From: Candidula unifasciata
Taxonomy: Eukaryota > Mollusca > Gastropoda > Stylommatophora > Geomitridae
NCBI GenBank assembly: GCA_905116865.2
Contig: CAJHNH020002004.1
Location: forward strand, 66,565-130,564
Length of the DNA stretch: 64,000 nucleotides
Direction of reading: 5' to 3'
The position numbers and the translations under genes were made by a program. The notes beneath the pieces were generated by a model that worked only from the letters and a program-made list of their open reading frames with translations, did not search any database and was not told where the DNA came from. Below are positions 33,945 to 47,945 of the stretch, piece by piece. The number at the start of each line of letters is the position of its first letter. Position 1 is the stretch's first letter.

Positions 33945-34132
33945 CAGTATACTAAGGTTAGTTGCGTATTCCTTGCGGACGTTGCAGAACCAACCCCAGC
34001 AACCCCTGGCTGTTGTGTGGTTTTTCTAGGTAAATTTACGTCCAGTAGTTTGCCATTGCTTACTGGGAGCGAACCCGGCAACCCGACATTACGAAGCGTT
34101 CGCATCGACTTAGCCACAGAGCCGACTCAACA
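33945..34132 (-). repeat. SINE S3 copy (reverse)
   Basis: Reverse S3: 'cgttgcagaaccaacccc', 'aaatttacgtccagtagttt', 'gggagcgaacccggcaaccc' (reverse B-box) and 'ttcgcatcgacttagccaca' (reverse A-box). Confidence 0.8.
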
Positions 34133-34134
34133 GT

Positions 34135-34950
34135 ATACTAGTTAATTAAAAAATGCTCTAGTCAAGTTTAGTCGCTGGCTTGATGTTTAAAAATAGCTTT
34201 AAAAAAAAGGGGGCGGGGGGGGGATTAACTATAATTATTTGGGGGGGGGGGAGAAGGTGGAGGCGTGTTGAACCTCCAGGTTACGGCGCCAATTACATTG
34301 CCCCGTCGCCCTATTATCGGTTCCATTTATTTTATGTTACTTTAACTTAAAACCTTTCAGATTTCGTGTGGAATTCCAGGGAAGTCCAATAGTATAGGAG
34401 GTAAAAGAATACGACAAACACTAATCCCCCACCCCCTCATAATATTGGACTTTCCCGGGAATTCCCCACGAAATACCGTAGGCCTCAAGATGGGGTAAGA
34501 AAAAGGAAAATAACCCTATTATCTGAGACATGAAAAACACAACATTAGCATATAGAAAAAGCTGAAAATCCCTTCTTTAGGTAAAAGTTCATTCCTTGTT
34601 CTATCTCGCTTCTACTCCCTTTGGCTTACATTAACCTACTTTTCACGGGCCAGGAAGCCGCGGTAATGAGATCAATAACGAACCAGCTGTCGCCGCCGTT
34701 AGGTCCTTGATTCAAGGCCGCTTCTCGAGAAGACTTTGCTACAACTACTTAGGACCCTTTCTTCGTGCAGAGACACTTTCCCGCCAACTTGATCATTTCA
34801 TCAGAGGTAATAATGGAGTAGGGCAAGCTGTGCTGTACTGCCATCAGCTGAAATACGGTATATGCAAATTGATGTAAGCAAAGTACCGGCTTGCCCAAAC
34901 TAACGAATGCCAAGAAATTATTTCATGGAACACTATGACCAGGCTAACCA
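34135..34950. other. No supported gene
   Basis: Contains G-tracts at 34208-34222 and 34242-34250. A short imperfect inverted repeat lies around 34365-34480 ('ttcgtgtggaattcc' with 'ggaattccccacgaa', plus 'agtccaatagtat' with 'ataatattggact'). That inverted repeat, about 110 bases across, may be a small MITE, but I see no duplication. Confidence 0.45.
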
Positions 34951-34954
34951 GCAC

Positions 34955-36257
<1,303 letters not shown>

Positions 36258-36869
36258 GACACGAACGTTTCGACGACAGTCTTTATTGACGAATGATAGC
36301 ACCGATCCCAGACTGTACAAGATGTGACAGATGTTGTCTAGACAGAAAGTCCATTGATCATATTATGGAACAAATAATAAACGCGTTCTAGTCTCCACTG
36401 AGAAGCAGCTGGCCAGGCGGTTACAAGGTCGGGCCCTCGAGTTCGAGCCCAGGCAAGGTAATATAATTTTTCTTTAAGGGGCAAACATTTAATTGCCTTA
36501 TCTGCACAGTTAGTGGCGACAGTACTAGTCATGCGGCCAGAAATCCTCATGCTGACAACCCCCTCCAACCCCCCCCCCCTCCCGCCCCCAATCCCTACCA
36601 GCTCGCTGTCAACACTGCTCTGAAATGTTTTAAATACAGGCAGTAATGATAGTAATTTCTTTTCGTCTTGACAACTGGCCATTGATAAATCCCAATGCTA
36701 TGTCGTAGTAGCCCAAAAGTAGTATCTTACAGCAGTTTATTACAACTAGACTTTTGAGATTTTGTTATGCATCTGTAATTTAATTCTAACTCCTACCTAT
36801 AAATATAAAGAACCAGTCTTTATTGCCAGGGTGCTGAAGGGGGTAAAAGTAATATTAGTCTCCCCAGAC

Positions 36870-37195
36870 CCCGCTGATATAAACACCAGCTCACTTCTGA
36901 TGGTAGTTCCTGAGCTCCACGCCTTCGCACAAAGTTATGGGGGTGTTCCGCAATGCCGTTGATTTCGCGTATTTATACTTTAGCAAGCCAGCGCTTTTAA
37001 CACTCCAAAAACATTGAGAAACTGGGTCCAACACAACTCCCTTAGAGAGGACTGCAACCTATGTCACAGGCATTCTCTTTCTCGGTTTGAAAAAGTAAAT
37101 GCAAGACATAGAAGAAACCAAACAACAAAGCGGGACACACCCGTAACCTTCATGAAAGTCGACCAGCCGAAAAAACTTGTGAAAAGTGACTACTC
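36870..37195 (+). repeat. Repeat family S6 copy (longest)
   Basis: Forward S6: 'caccagctcacttctgatgg', 'gttccgcaatgccgttgatt', 'aagccagcgcttttaacact', 'gactgcaacctatgtcacag' and 'gacacacccgtaaccttcat'. A tRNA-like head from another SINE lies just upstream near 36405-36475 ('gttcgagcccaggcaagg'). Confidence 0.74.
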
Positions 37196-38340
37196 TATCT
37201 GGAGAGACTAAACGTCAAACTAACCACGAGGAACATATGGAGGTTGGGTGAGTCTTGCGTCAGACGAATGGGGTTCGATGGGTCTTGGGCAAGACGATTT
37301 TGGGCCGCCTAGCATAACCACACATTTCCTGCATCCTTCTCTGTAACAGCCATAAAAGAGGATCACACGCAGTGCAATGAAATCGACTCCAGGCTTGCCA
37401 GTCGTCCTCATTTTTAACAATATCAAAAAAAGATTTTTTTTAAACCGAACGAAAAGCTTCACAATATAACAAATACAAACAAAACGTAAACATTGTGGCT
37501 ATGGAGCCTTCATCAGCACACACACAAATCAAACAACACCACACAAAATCACATAGTTGATATCTCGAAGCGGCCGGCCATTCGCAAACAGTTGTGTGCG
37601 TTCGTAAATTTGTCTATAATTTTACAATCCAAGGCACGGTTAACCCAATGTCAGTCAGGCAGTAGCTTGTCCTTTGCAGAACCTTGCTCACATAACAACC
37701 CTCCGGAAAACTTTTCGATCACAAGCAAGATGTCCCGCGTCCAATTAACACAATGTGAAAATATTCAAAATTGTAGGAGCCGTTAACTGAAATCGTTAGG
37801 ATAGCACAGTTCTTCTTTAGCTATTCCAATAGATAACGTTTCCGTAAAAAAGACATTTGTATTTACAATCCATACTTATTGGCCCAGTGACAGAAATCGC
37901 GTTTGAACACATTTCCACTAGCGCCGCTAACCACACATCTTTGCCATTCGTCGCGTCGCCAGATCTCGCCATCAACGAACAGCCGACATTGTTGACGGAT
38001 CTCCTCGTGCGATTACCACACCAGTCGCTAGATAGCTTGTTGTGCTGTCACTAATGATTCTTTCTGGCTACAAGCTTTATGTCACGCAGTTTTCTAGTCC
38101 AGGATACGATAGCACACCAGAGCAGGTCCTCCGCTCTTCTGTCATTCACGGCTTGAGCTGGCTGTCTTTCGGGAGAACAGTTTTTGTCACTGCCATCTCC
38201 AACAGAAGGTAAGAAATCGTCTCCAACTTTACCAAGCAATCAGCTGTGCAGTATACTGTTTATGGCCTCATTTAAAATTCACAACTTGAATTCATTTATT
38301 CATTGTTCTGTAGCGAAATTAGCACCAGGAGAGACGTTTA
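37196..38340. other. No supported gene
   Basis: Short open frames on both strands show no recognisable motif and no splice-phase partners. The piece 37540-37780 has higher GC and could be an unrecognised transposon segment. Confidence 0.35.
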
Positions 38341-38343
38341 AAT

Positions 38344-38845
38344 AGCTTTCACATGCGATGCCTAAGAAGAATACTTGGCATTAAATGGTAGGACAAAATC
38401 ACAAACACTGAGGTACTGGAAAGAGCAGGTACTACAACAGTCTTTTCCATGCTCAGTCTACGAAAGGTCAGGTGGCTGGGTCACACCTGGAGAACAGAGG
38501 ATGGCAGAGTCCCAAAAGATATCCTCTTTGGTGAATTAAAGGAGGTAGAAGATGTCGAGGCCAACCTCTACTACGTTATAAAGTAAGCAGGACATGAATG
38601 ATACAGGTATTGAGGCGGACTCATGGGAACAAAATGCCAGGGCCCGTGTTGTGTGGAAAGGACATATCAGGAAGGGAATGAGAGTGAAGGAAGAAATTAT
38701 TGCAGAACTGATGAGAGCTGAGCGTCTGAAAAGAAACACAAATGTTGACAACAGTGGTCATGAAGTCCCATTTTGTCATTGTGGAAGACTTTTCTTGACA
38801 AAGGAGGGTCTTGCTAGTCACACTCGCCATCGCCATGGGCTGTGA
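38344..38845 (+). pseudogene. LINE ORF2 C-terminus with C2H2 motif
   Basis: Reads 'FHMRCLRRILGIKW', stop, 'DKITNTEVLERAGTTTVFSM', 'VRWLGHTWRTEDGRVPKD', then a frame change and 'DTGIEADSWEQNARARVVW'. It ends with a C2H2 finger CHCGRLFLTKEGLASHTRHRH and TGA. This is the known end of a LINE ORF2 class with a terminal C-x2-C-x12-H-x4-H motif. In-frame stops and a deletion between the two parts make it dead. The 14-bp array begins about 80 bases downstream. Confidence 0.85.
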
Positions 38846-38912
38846 ATCCCATGCCTCTTCATAGCGCAATCTAAATATCGAATACAACTCGCAGTCTATT
38901 CCTCCGTTCCAG

Positions 38913-40772
38913 TCTGTCCTGTGCAATGTCCTCAGTACCATGTCCTCAGTACCGTGTCCTTAGTACCATGTCATCAGTACCATGTCATCAGTACCATTTA
39001 CTCAGTACCGTGTCCTCAGTACCGTGTCCTCAGTACCATGTCCTCAGTACCATGTCCTCAGTACCATGTCCTCAGTACCATGTCCTCAGTACCGTGTCCT
39101 CAGTACCATGTCCTCAGTACCATGTCCTCAGTACCATGTCCTCAGTACCATGTCCTCAGTACCGTGTCCTCAGTACCATGTCCTCAGTACCGTGTCCTCA
39201 GTACCGTGTCCTGAGTACCGTGTCATCAGTACCGTGTCCTCACTACCGTGTCCTCAGTACCGTGTCCTCAGTACCATGTCCTCAGTACCGTGTCCTCAGT
39301 ACCATGTCCTCAGTACCATGTCCTCAGTACCGTGTCCTCAGTACCATGTCCTCAGTACCATGTCCTCAGTACCATGTCCTCAGTACCGTGTCCTCAGTAC
39401 CGTGTCCTCAGTACCGTGTCCTCAGTACCATGTCCTCAGTACCATGTCCTCAGGACCATGTCCTCAGGACCATGTCCTCAGTACCATGTCCTCAGTACCA
39501 TGTCCTCAGTTCCATGTCCTCAGTTCCATGTCCTCAGTTCCATGTCATCAGTACCGTGTCCTCAGTACCGTGTCATCAGTACCGTGTCATCAGTACCATG
39601 TCCTCAGTACCATGTCCTCAGTACCATGTCATCAGTACCGTGTCCTCAGTACCGTGTCCTCAGTACCATGTCCTCAGTACCATGTCCTCAGTACCATGTC
39701 CTCAGTACCATGTCCTCAGTACCATGTCCTCAGTACCGTGTCCTCAGTACCATGTCCTCAGTACCATGTCCTCAGTACCATGTCCTCAGTACCGTGTCCT
39801 CAGTACTGTGTCCTCAGTACCATGTCCTCAGTACCATGTCCTCAGTACCATGTCATCAGTACCATGTCATCAGTACCATGTCATCAGTATCATGTCCTTA
39901 GTACCATGTCCTCAGTACCATGTCATCAGTACCGTGTCCTCAGTACCATGTCCTCAGTACCGTGTCCTCCGTACCATGTCATCAGTACCATGTCCTCAGT
40001 ACCATGTCCTCAGTACCATGTCCTCAGTACCATGTCCTCAGTACCATCATCAGTACCATGTCCTCAGTACCATGTCCTCAGTACCATATCATCAGTACCA
40101 TGTCATCAGTACCATGTCCTCAGTACCATGTCCTCAGTACCATGTCCTCAGTACCGTGTCCTCAGTACCGTGTCCTCAGTACCATGTCCTCAGTACCATG
40201 TCCTCAGTACCGTGTCCTCAGTACCATGTCCACAGTACCATCATCAGTACCATGTTCTCAGTACCATGTCCTCAGTACCATCATCAGTACCATGTCCTCA
40301 GTACCATCATCAGTACCATGTCCTCAGTACCATCATCAGTACCATGTCCTCAGTACCATAATCAGTACCATGTCCTCAGTACCATCATCAGTACCATGTC
40401 CTCAGTACCATCATCAGTACCATGTCCTCAGTACCATGTCCTCAGTACCATCATCAGTACCATGTCCTCAGTACCATGTCCTCAGTACCATGTCATCAGT
40501 ACCATGTCATCAGTACCATGTCCTCAGTACCGTGTCCTCAGTACCATGTCATCAGTACCATGTCCTCAGTACCGTGTCCTCAGTACTATGTCATCAGTAC
40601 CATGTCCTCAGTACCATGTCCTCAGTACAATGTCCTCAGTACCATGTCATCAGTACCATATCCTCAGTACCATGTCCTCAGTACCATGTCCTCAGTACCA
40701 TATCCTCAGTACCATATCCTCAGTACCATGTCCTCAGTACCATGTCATCAGTACCATATCCTCAGTACCATG
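38913..40772. repeat. 14-bp minisatellite, about 130 copies
   Basis: Unit 'ctcagtaccatgtc' with A/G (atg/gtg) and C/A (cct/cat) variants. A sub-array at 40040-40460 has shortened 'cagtaccatcat' insertions. Because the unit lacks stops in any plus frame, all three plus frames are open (up to 627 codons) although 14 is not a multiple of 3. It sits between the LINE end at 38845 and a SINE S1 at 40790. Confidence 0.97.
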
Positions 40773-40789
40773 GGATGGAATTCAGTTCA

Positions 40790-41015
40790 GAACCTCTCGG
40801 TCTCATTAGCCGAATTTTTTTTGGTGTGTTAAATGACCTTGACTCCCAGGTCGACCAAGCCTTGAGTGGGTACCGGGTGCAGTCCCGGGAAGTAAAGGCA
40901 GCCAACATGATGCTAACCACATCACCCATCTTGTGCCGATTGGTCTATAAAATTTAGGTCTAGCCCTATATGCCCTATACGCCTAAAGGCGTGGAAAAGG
41001 GACCTTTACTTACTC
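40790..41015 (+). repeat. SINE S1 copy (well preserved)
   Basis: 'gaccttgactcccaggtcga', 'gagtgggtaccgggtgcagt', 'cccgggaagtaaaggcagcc', 'catcacccatcttgtgccga' and 'cctaaaggcgtggaaaaggg', ending 'acctttacttact'. It is the best copy for defining the family. Confidence 0.8.
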
Positions 41016-41017
41016 TG

Positions 41018-41215
41018 GGTAGTAAGATCGGACGCCTGTGTGTATTGTTGCGCACGTAAAAAAAAAACTTTGGCAGTTGGAAATCGAAAAGAGTAGCCTG
41101 GGCAAAATTTTGAGACAAAAATCTACTCACAGTGTTTCATGATCCTCGTTGGTGCTACGGAGTTCGTGAACTGTGCTAAGAATTGTCCTACTCAGGTTTG
41201 AGCTAGAAGTTTTGG
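41018..41215 (+). repeat. SINE S4 copy (5'-truncated)
   Basis: 'cggacgcctgtgtgtattgt', 'ggaaatcgaaaagagtagcc', 'tttcatgatcctcgttggtg' and 'gctacggagttcgtgaactg' match 57400-57575. It abuts the S1 copy directly. Confidence 0.75.
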
Positions 41216-42159
41216 TTTTGACGTCCAGTAGACTTGTTTTCCCATCATGGGTTTCCTTTCGGCTTTCACCCATGTTGTTCATGTTGATGGAAGGACTCTG
41301 TCCCAAGACCCTGTTAGGTGATGATGGTGATAAAATCTTGCCGACGTTGCGAATGTCCGCATAATGCGATCAACCTGATGAACATCAGATTTGAGAAATC
41401 CACGCAACCTTGCGTGAACTTTGATGTATCAATGAGTCACAAGAATAACAACAGCTTAACCGGCAGTCATCAAATAAGTTTGTGTGAGGTTGAAAGCAGT
41501 TTTACCGTGATGCTGGCGGCAAGATAGTGAGTGACACGTTAGATGTTGTTTGTGTATGTTTGAGTTGTTTGAAGCTTTGCAGTCAGCAACTTCACATGTC
41601 TGTGTTTAATAGCTTGTGTGTTCATCCATACTCAAGCCTTGAACGTATTACCCCAAGCTAGAAAACATTCAAATTGTCACGCGTGTATCCCCGCACTGAC
41701 ATTTGTTTTAACTCGTAAAGTTTTTGGTGGAGATATTACGTGGCGGATACAGGTATTCATTTTCTTTTCTCTACTCCTTGAATGCCTCTTGAACAGGCCC
41801 TTTTTGTTCGCTTCCTATAGAGTACTTTTCAATGTCTCTGGTATTTCTGCGGTTCATTTTCTACGTGGCCGAACTCTGTTTTTGTCCCTCCATGACAGAC
41901 CTCTGGATCTGTTACCGTTGTATCTGTAAAACATTGCTCTCTGTGGTACCATTTTCTTAAATAGTGCTCGTGGAAAATGAAGGAAAACAGGTATCAGTCC
42001 GATTAAAAGTAAAGTTTGAGCAGGGAGTTTTGAGTTGTGTGTAGTTTTAGTCTAATTCCTTCAGTAACAAACAAAACACCATGTATTATTTATTCATTTA
42101 CTGATGTTATCACCATCCTTCGTGTGCCGTTAGACTTCACATAGGGCTGGCATTCGATT

Positions 42160-42530
42160 CCTCAACTTCGCTCTATTGCATGCAATTCTCTGGATTTTTG
42201 ACATGGAGTTCAGCCCAGCGTTTTCAGTATCTCCTTACCCCAGTTTAGGTTCCGGGGACCTTTTATGGGGGGGGGGGGGGGAATAGACCCACTGCCTACC
42301 CATAAGCATGTCGTAAAAGTCGAGTAATTGGGAGCTTTCTTTGAAGTCGGATTGCATCTGCCTGAGAGGCTAGGAACCAGCAGTCTCATACAAATGATTC
42401 AGATCTGTAAAACGGATGCACACGCAACACTCAGGTTCTGGAATAGGACTGAAGTCCAAAAGTGGATGAACAACCAGAACTTTCCGCAAGAGTTTACAGT
42501 TGGTGAACGCAAAGAAGAAGAAGAAGATTC
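42160..42530 (-). repeat. SINE S2 copy (reverse) with poly-G and (GAA)n tail
   Basis: Reverse S2: G-tract at 42267-42281, 'atagacccactgcctaccca', 'gcatgtcgtaaaagtcgagt', 'ggattgcatctgcctgagag' and 'ggaactttc'-like sequence, then 'gaacgcaaagaagaagaaga'. It shows that the S2 tail is (GAA)n. Confidence 0.78.
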
Positions 42531-42544
42531 TCGTTATAATCTTC

Positions 42545-42990
42545 TTTTAAATGTTTCCTTCAGGCGTCCTCTTTTTCTTAGACCTTCTGTTTTCCCATGT
42601 TATTGCCTGTTTTGTAATTCTCTGCGCATTTCGCTTTAGTGTGTGCACAAAATATCTCTACCTTCTTTGCCTTATTGCAGTCGTTCGATTTTTCTCAGAC
42701 ATTTATGTTCAGATGCATTTAACTGTCGTTCCATCTCTTGGTGGTTCCCCAACTTTGCTGGCATTTGTTAGCATTGAAATAACGTTAGAACTGAAAATTC
42801 ATAGTTTGGTCTCAAAGTTGTTTAACTGGGAGCTTCAAATCATGTTCAGGCTTTTAAAGACTGTTGTTACTTTGCCAATGCGTATCATATTTCCCTTCGA
42901 TCTATCTCTTTGGGAGTCTAAATTGCTATACAGATAGGTGAGACTGGCTCCTTATTTTGATTGGTTTGGTCTCTAGCATGACGTCTACAT
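42545..42990 (-). pseudogene. LINE reverse-transcriptase thumb fragment
   Basis: Minus strand reads 'LTYLYSNLDSQRD', 'GNMIRIGKVTTVFKSLNMI', 'SSQLNNFETKL', 'IFSSNVISMLTNASK' and 'RDGTTVKCI', with stops. This is the order FxYLGS-D-G / RIGKA-xVF-L / IWKS / TKLxIFxSNV / L-YGSE of LINE thumb regions. Decayed and truncated at both ends. Confidence 0.75.
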
Positions 42991-43064
42991 GATCTGTTGT
43001 TTGTGTTTTTAATATATTTGATTTCTCATAACTTTTCATAGTCCTATTTTTGAAGCTGTTTACT

Positions 43065-43218
43065 GATGTAAGTAATTAAAGTAAAATACTCTTTTCCACT
43101 CCTTCAGGCGCAAAGGGGATTAATGGCTAGACATAATTTTATAGATCAATCGGCACTTGGTGGGTGATGTGGCCAACATCGCACTGGCCGCCTTTACATC
43201 CCAGGATTCGTTTATTAC
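43065..43218 (-). repeat. SINE S1 copy (reverse)
   Basis: 'ttttccactccttcaggcgc', 'agatcaatcggcacttggtg', 'ggtgatgtggccaacatcgc' and 'ggccgcctttacatcccagg'. Same order as the split copy at 58120/59544. Confidence 0.78.
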
Positions 43219-43307
43219 TGTGCACCAGTAAACATATTATTATGTTTGAACACTTTATGTTTAGGCAGGAGATAGTAACATACTCAACAACTCACAAGGA
43301 TGTTACA

Positions 43308-44572
43308 GGGGATGTGTAGTTAAATCTTGTGTATGTGTAGTTAATACTTGTAGATGTGTAGTTAACTCTTGTGGATGTGTAGTTAACGCTTGTGGATGTG
43401 TAATAAACTCTTGTGGATGTGTAGTTAACTCTTGTGGATGTGCAGTTAACACTTGTGGATGTGTAGTTAACTCTTGTGGATGTGTAGTTAACTCTTGTGG
43501 ATGTGTAGTTAACTCTTGTGGATGTGTAGTTAACTCTTGTGGATGTGTAGTTAACACTTGTGGATGTGTAGTTAACTCTTGTGGATGTGTAGTTAACTCT
43601 TGTGGATGTGTAGTTAACTCTTGTGGATGTGTAGTTAACACTTGTGGATGTGTAGTTAACACTTGTGGATGTGTAGTTAACACTTGTGGATGTGTAGTTA
43701 ACACTTGTGGATGTGTAGTTAACACTTGTGGATGTGAAGTTAACACTTGTGGATGTGTAGTTAACACTTGTGGATGTGTAGTTAACACTTGTGGATGTGT
43801 AGTTAACTCTTGTGGATGTGTAGTTAACTCTTGTGGATGTGTAGTTAACTCTTGTGGATGTGCAGTTAACACTTGTGGATGTGTAGTTAACTCTTGTGGA
43901 TGTGTAGTTAACTCTTGTGGATGTGTAGTTAACTCTTGTGGATGTGTAAACACTTGTGGATGTGTAGTTAACGCTTGTGGATGTGTAATAAACTCTTGTG
44001 GATGTGTAGTTAACTCTTGTGGATGTGTAGTTAACTCTTGTGGATGTGTAGTTAACTCTTGTGGATGTGTAGTTAACACTTGTGGATGTGTAGTTAACAC
44101 TTGTGGATGTGTAGTTAACACTTGTGGATGTGTAGTTAACACTTGTGGATGTGTAGTTAACGCTTGTGGATGTGTAGTTAACACTTGTGGATGTGTAGTT
44201 AACACTTGTGGATGTGTAGTTAACACTTGTGGATGTGTAGTTAACGCTTGTGGATGTGTAGTTAACACTTGTGGATGTGTAGTTAACGCTTGTGGATGTG
44301 TAGTTAACGCTTGTGGATGTGTAGTTAACACTTGTGGATGTGTAGTTAACTCGTGTGGATGTGTAGTTAACACTTGTGGATGTGTAGTTAACACTTGTGG
44401 ATGTGTAGTTAACACTTGTGGATGTGTATTTAACGCTTGTGGATGTGTAGTTAACACTTGTGGATGTGTAGTTAACTCTTGTGGATGTGTAGTTAACACT
44501 TGTGGATGTGTAGTTAACACTTGTGGATGTGTAGTTAACACTTGTGGATGTGTAGTTAACACTTATGGCTGT
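43308..44572. repeat. 21-bp minisatellite, about 60 copies
   Basis: Unit 'gttaacacttgtggatgtgt' plus 'a', with ctc/cac/cgc variants in runs. A larger block (cgcttgtggatgtgtaataa ... cag ... ) appears twice, near 43387-43450 and 43970-44030, implying segmental duplication inside the array. The minus frame of 435 codons (YTSTSVN repeats) is a product of the 21-base period. Confidence 0.96.
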
Positions 44573-44639
44573 AGCAGACCCATGATTTGTTGCTGTCATT
44601 ATTGCCTCATCTATACTTCATCTATGACCTTTTGAGCCT

Positions 44640-44850
44640 GAAAGTGTCAACAGAGATTTTGATTGTGTTGTACGCAAATTTGTGTTGTATTTGAATTTGT
44701 GTTGCATGTGAATTTGTGTGTATGAAATTGTGTTATATGTGAATTTGTGTTAAATGCAAATTTGTGTTGCTTCTGAATCTGTGTTGCATGGTAATTTGTG
44801 TTGTATGCGAATTCTTATTGTATGCGAATTTGTGTTGTATGAGGCTGTTG
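44640..44850. repeat. Degenerate ~19-bp repeat
   Basis: About ten diverged units like 'gtgttgtatgcgaatttgt'. Confidence 0.8.
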
Positions 44851-45994
<1,144 letters not shown>

Positions 45995-46082
45995 ACAGCA
46001 GTTACTACACACACATAAACGTTTTCAGTTAAACCTGTATTTCAGTGCTGCATGTCTTCAGCGCGACACATTACATAGCTTT

Positions 46083-46195
46083 ACTCATGCATGTCTCCTT
46101 TGAAGATGATTAATTCATTGTGTGTAAGTGAATGAGAAAAACGTTAATCCTTTCATGTGTCTTTAAGTTATGGATTTTTTTTCTCGGGATAGACC
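46083..46195 (+). repeat. Direct duplication, copy 1
   Basis: About 112 bases sharing 'gcatgtctcctttg', 'agatgattaatt', 'gtgtgtaagtgaatgagaaa' and 'gttatggattttttt' with copy 2 at 46497-46610, with few differences. Spacing is 414 bases. It is not one of the SINE families above. Confidence 0.85.
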
Positions 46196-46496
46196 TATAT
46201 TTTATATATCGGTCGTCCAGGTATACAGACTGCTCTAATTATGATACCGCGACGACTTCTTATCTCACAGTACCTTCTGCAAATCACCAATTCGTCTTGT
46301 CCTGTCCGAAAAACATCCGGTAATTTGTATAGCAGGGGAAAAACAACCTGAGCTTCATGAACTCAGGTGGGCCCACTCTTTGAGAATGTCTAGGACCTCG
46401 TGGGCCGAAAACAGTTGTCGACGAGATGTTGCTTCTACTGACGATTGGTAGACCCCTGCTGTACATGCTTCCCTGTGGAGTTTCTTCTTATTCTTA

Positions 46497-46610
46497 CTCC
46501 TGCATGTCTCCTTTGTAGATGATTAATTCCGTGTGTGTAAGTGAATGAGAAAAACGTTAATCCTCTAATGTGTCTTTAAGTTATGGATTTTTTTCTCGGG
46601 ATATGCTGAG
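46497..46610 (+). repeat. Direct duplication, copy 2
   Basis: Second copy of the 112-base segment described at 46083. The region to 47260 holds no supported gene. Confidence 0.85.
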
Positions 46611-47288
46611 GTTGCGGAGTAAAACGATTCATTATACAAGTAAATACGTCTGCCAGATCACCGACGGGTCGGAAGTCACTCTGACAGATAGATAAGCCAT
46701 TCATTAGGCTCTTTTCCTAACTAGGCCTTATTGATTAGTTGAATTAATGATTAACTGGTTCAGTGACATGAGTACTGGATCGTCGTTTACTGTCCAGGTT
46801 ATGTCCAGATGTAGGTAACGAATAAAAGGATTCTAAACCAGAATTATTTGACCCAGTTTGCTACAGCCAATGTTTATACTTATGTCTATGTGCGCGGTTG
46901 TATGCATGGTATATACAGTACTTTGTGTGACTACATGTATGTCTGAATGTTTATGTCTGTATACATATATCTGTCGCTAGATCAACCGTGTAAAACAGGA
47001 GTTATCTGCGTAAACACAGTTAGAAATATGTTTTGGAGGAGCTCGGAGCACGGATGAGTATGCCTCACGTTTTATGTTATGTTATCACAGTCGACGTCAC
47101 TGCACATTGGGCATTCCCATGAGTGCTCAGTCTTCCACTGCAGCAGCCACTCCAGGGTACCTCTACTGATTGTTCACATGAGGAGGTATGACTAGCAGTG
47201 TAGATAATTTTAAAACAAACAAGGAATATATATTCTGATATCTTTACAGTTCTTATTTATTTTTCAGTAATTCTTGAAAGGACCACTG

Positions 47289-47296
47289 TGACGTCA
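47289..47296. promoter_or_regulatory. Perfect CRE palindrome just upstream of the gene B ATG
   Basis: TGACGTCA 7 bases before the ATG at 47303. If the transcription start is nearby it could be a core CREB/ATF site. If a 5' UTR exon is spliced on at the ttatttttcag just upstream (ending 47266) it is transcribed and may be chance. Function inferred. Confidence 0.4.
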
Positions 47297-47302
47297 GTTA
47301 AA

Positions 47303-47396
47303 ATGGCGGGATGGATCTCTCGGACCAGGAAGATGCTATCCACGGTCATGTCCTCGCTAGCAGACGATCTGGAGCAGACTGTGCAAGAACTGAATG
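47303..47396 (+). CDS. Gene B exon 1 (ATG)
   Basis: 94 nt from ATG to donor gtgagt (47397), leaving one base. Encodes MAGWISRTRKMLSTVMSSLA then DDLEQTVQELN: a short amphipathic basic start followed by a helical, coiled-coil-like stretch. The leftover G joins exon 2 as GAT (Asp), continuing in frame. The same DNA seeds the 31-bp intronic repeat that follows. The context 'aaaatgg' suits initiation. The start was chosen as the first ATG after the acceptor-like ttatttttcag. Confidence 0.68.
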
Positions 47397-47945
47397 GTGA
47401 GTTGTTCAACTGTACAAGATTTGAATGGTGCGTTGTGGAACTGTACAAGAACTGAATGGTGTGTTATGGAACCGTGCAAGATTTGAATGGTGCGTTGTGG
47501 CACTGTACAAGAACTGAGTGGTGAGTTGTTCAACTGTACAAGATTTGAATGGTGCGTTGTGGCACTGTACAAGAACTGAGTGGTGAGTTGTTCAACTGTA
47601 CAAGATTTGAATGGTGCGTTGTGGCACTGTACAAGAACTGAATGATCAGTTATGAAAGTGTACAAGAACTGAATGATCAGTTATGAAAGTGTGCAAGAGC
47701 TGAATTGTGAGTTATGGAACTGTGCAGGAGCTCAGTGATGAATTGTTCAAAAGAGCAAGATTTGAATGAAGAGTTGTGGAACTGTACTAAAGCTGAATTG
47801 TCATCTATGGAGCTGAATTGTCAGCTATGGAGCTAAATTGTCAGCTATAGAACTTCAAGATTTGAAATATGGGTAATGGAGCTGTGCAAGATTTGAATGG
47901 TAAGTTGTGAAGTATGCAAAATTTAAATGGTGAGTTATAGAAGAT
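47397..47945. repeat. 31-bp intronic repeat derived from gene B exon 1 and its donor
   Basis: About 16 diverging units of 31 bases such as 'tgtacaagatttgaatggtg' plus 'cgttgtggaac'. The exon's own end (caagaactgaatg|gtgagt) is unit zero. Consensus donors recur in register at 47521, 47583 and 47707 (gtgagt), 47900 (gtaagt) and 47930 (gtgagt). Confidence 0.9.

Noticed and set aside
38594..38845. Stand-alone C2H2 zinc-finger protein
   Set aside because: The finger is the usual end of the LINE ORF2 whose upstream part is visible from 38344 in another frame.
38926..40809. 627-codon open frame (SSVPCPQYHVL repeats)
   Set aside because: Product of the 14-bp array, where every plus frame encodes the same shifted peptide. 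It ends in a SINE.
43292..44599. 435-codon minus frame rich in NYT glycosylation-like sites
   Set aside because: The 21-bp array keeps the frame open and a second minus frame of 419 codons is open over the same DNA.
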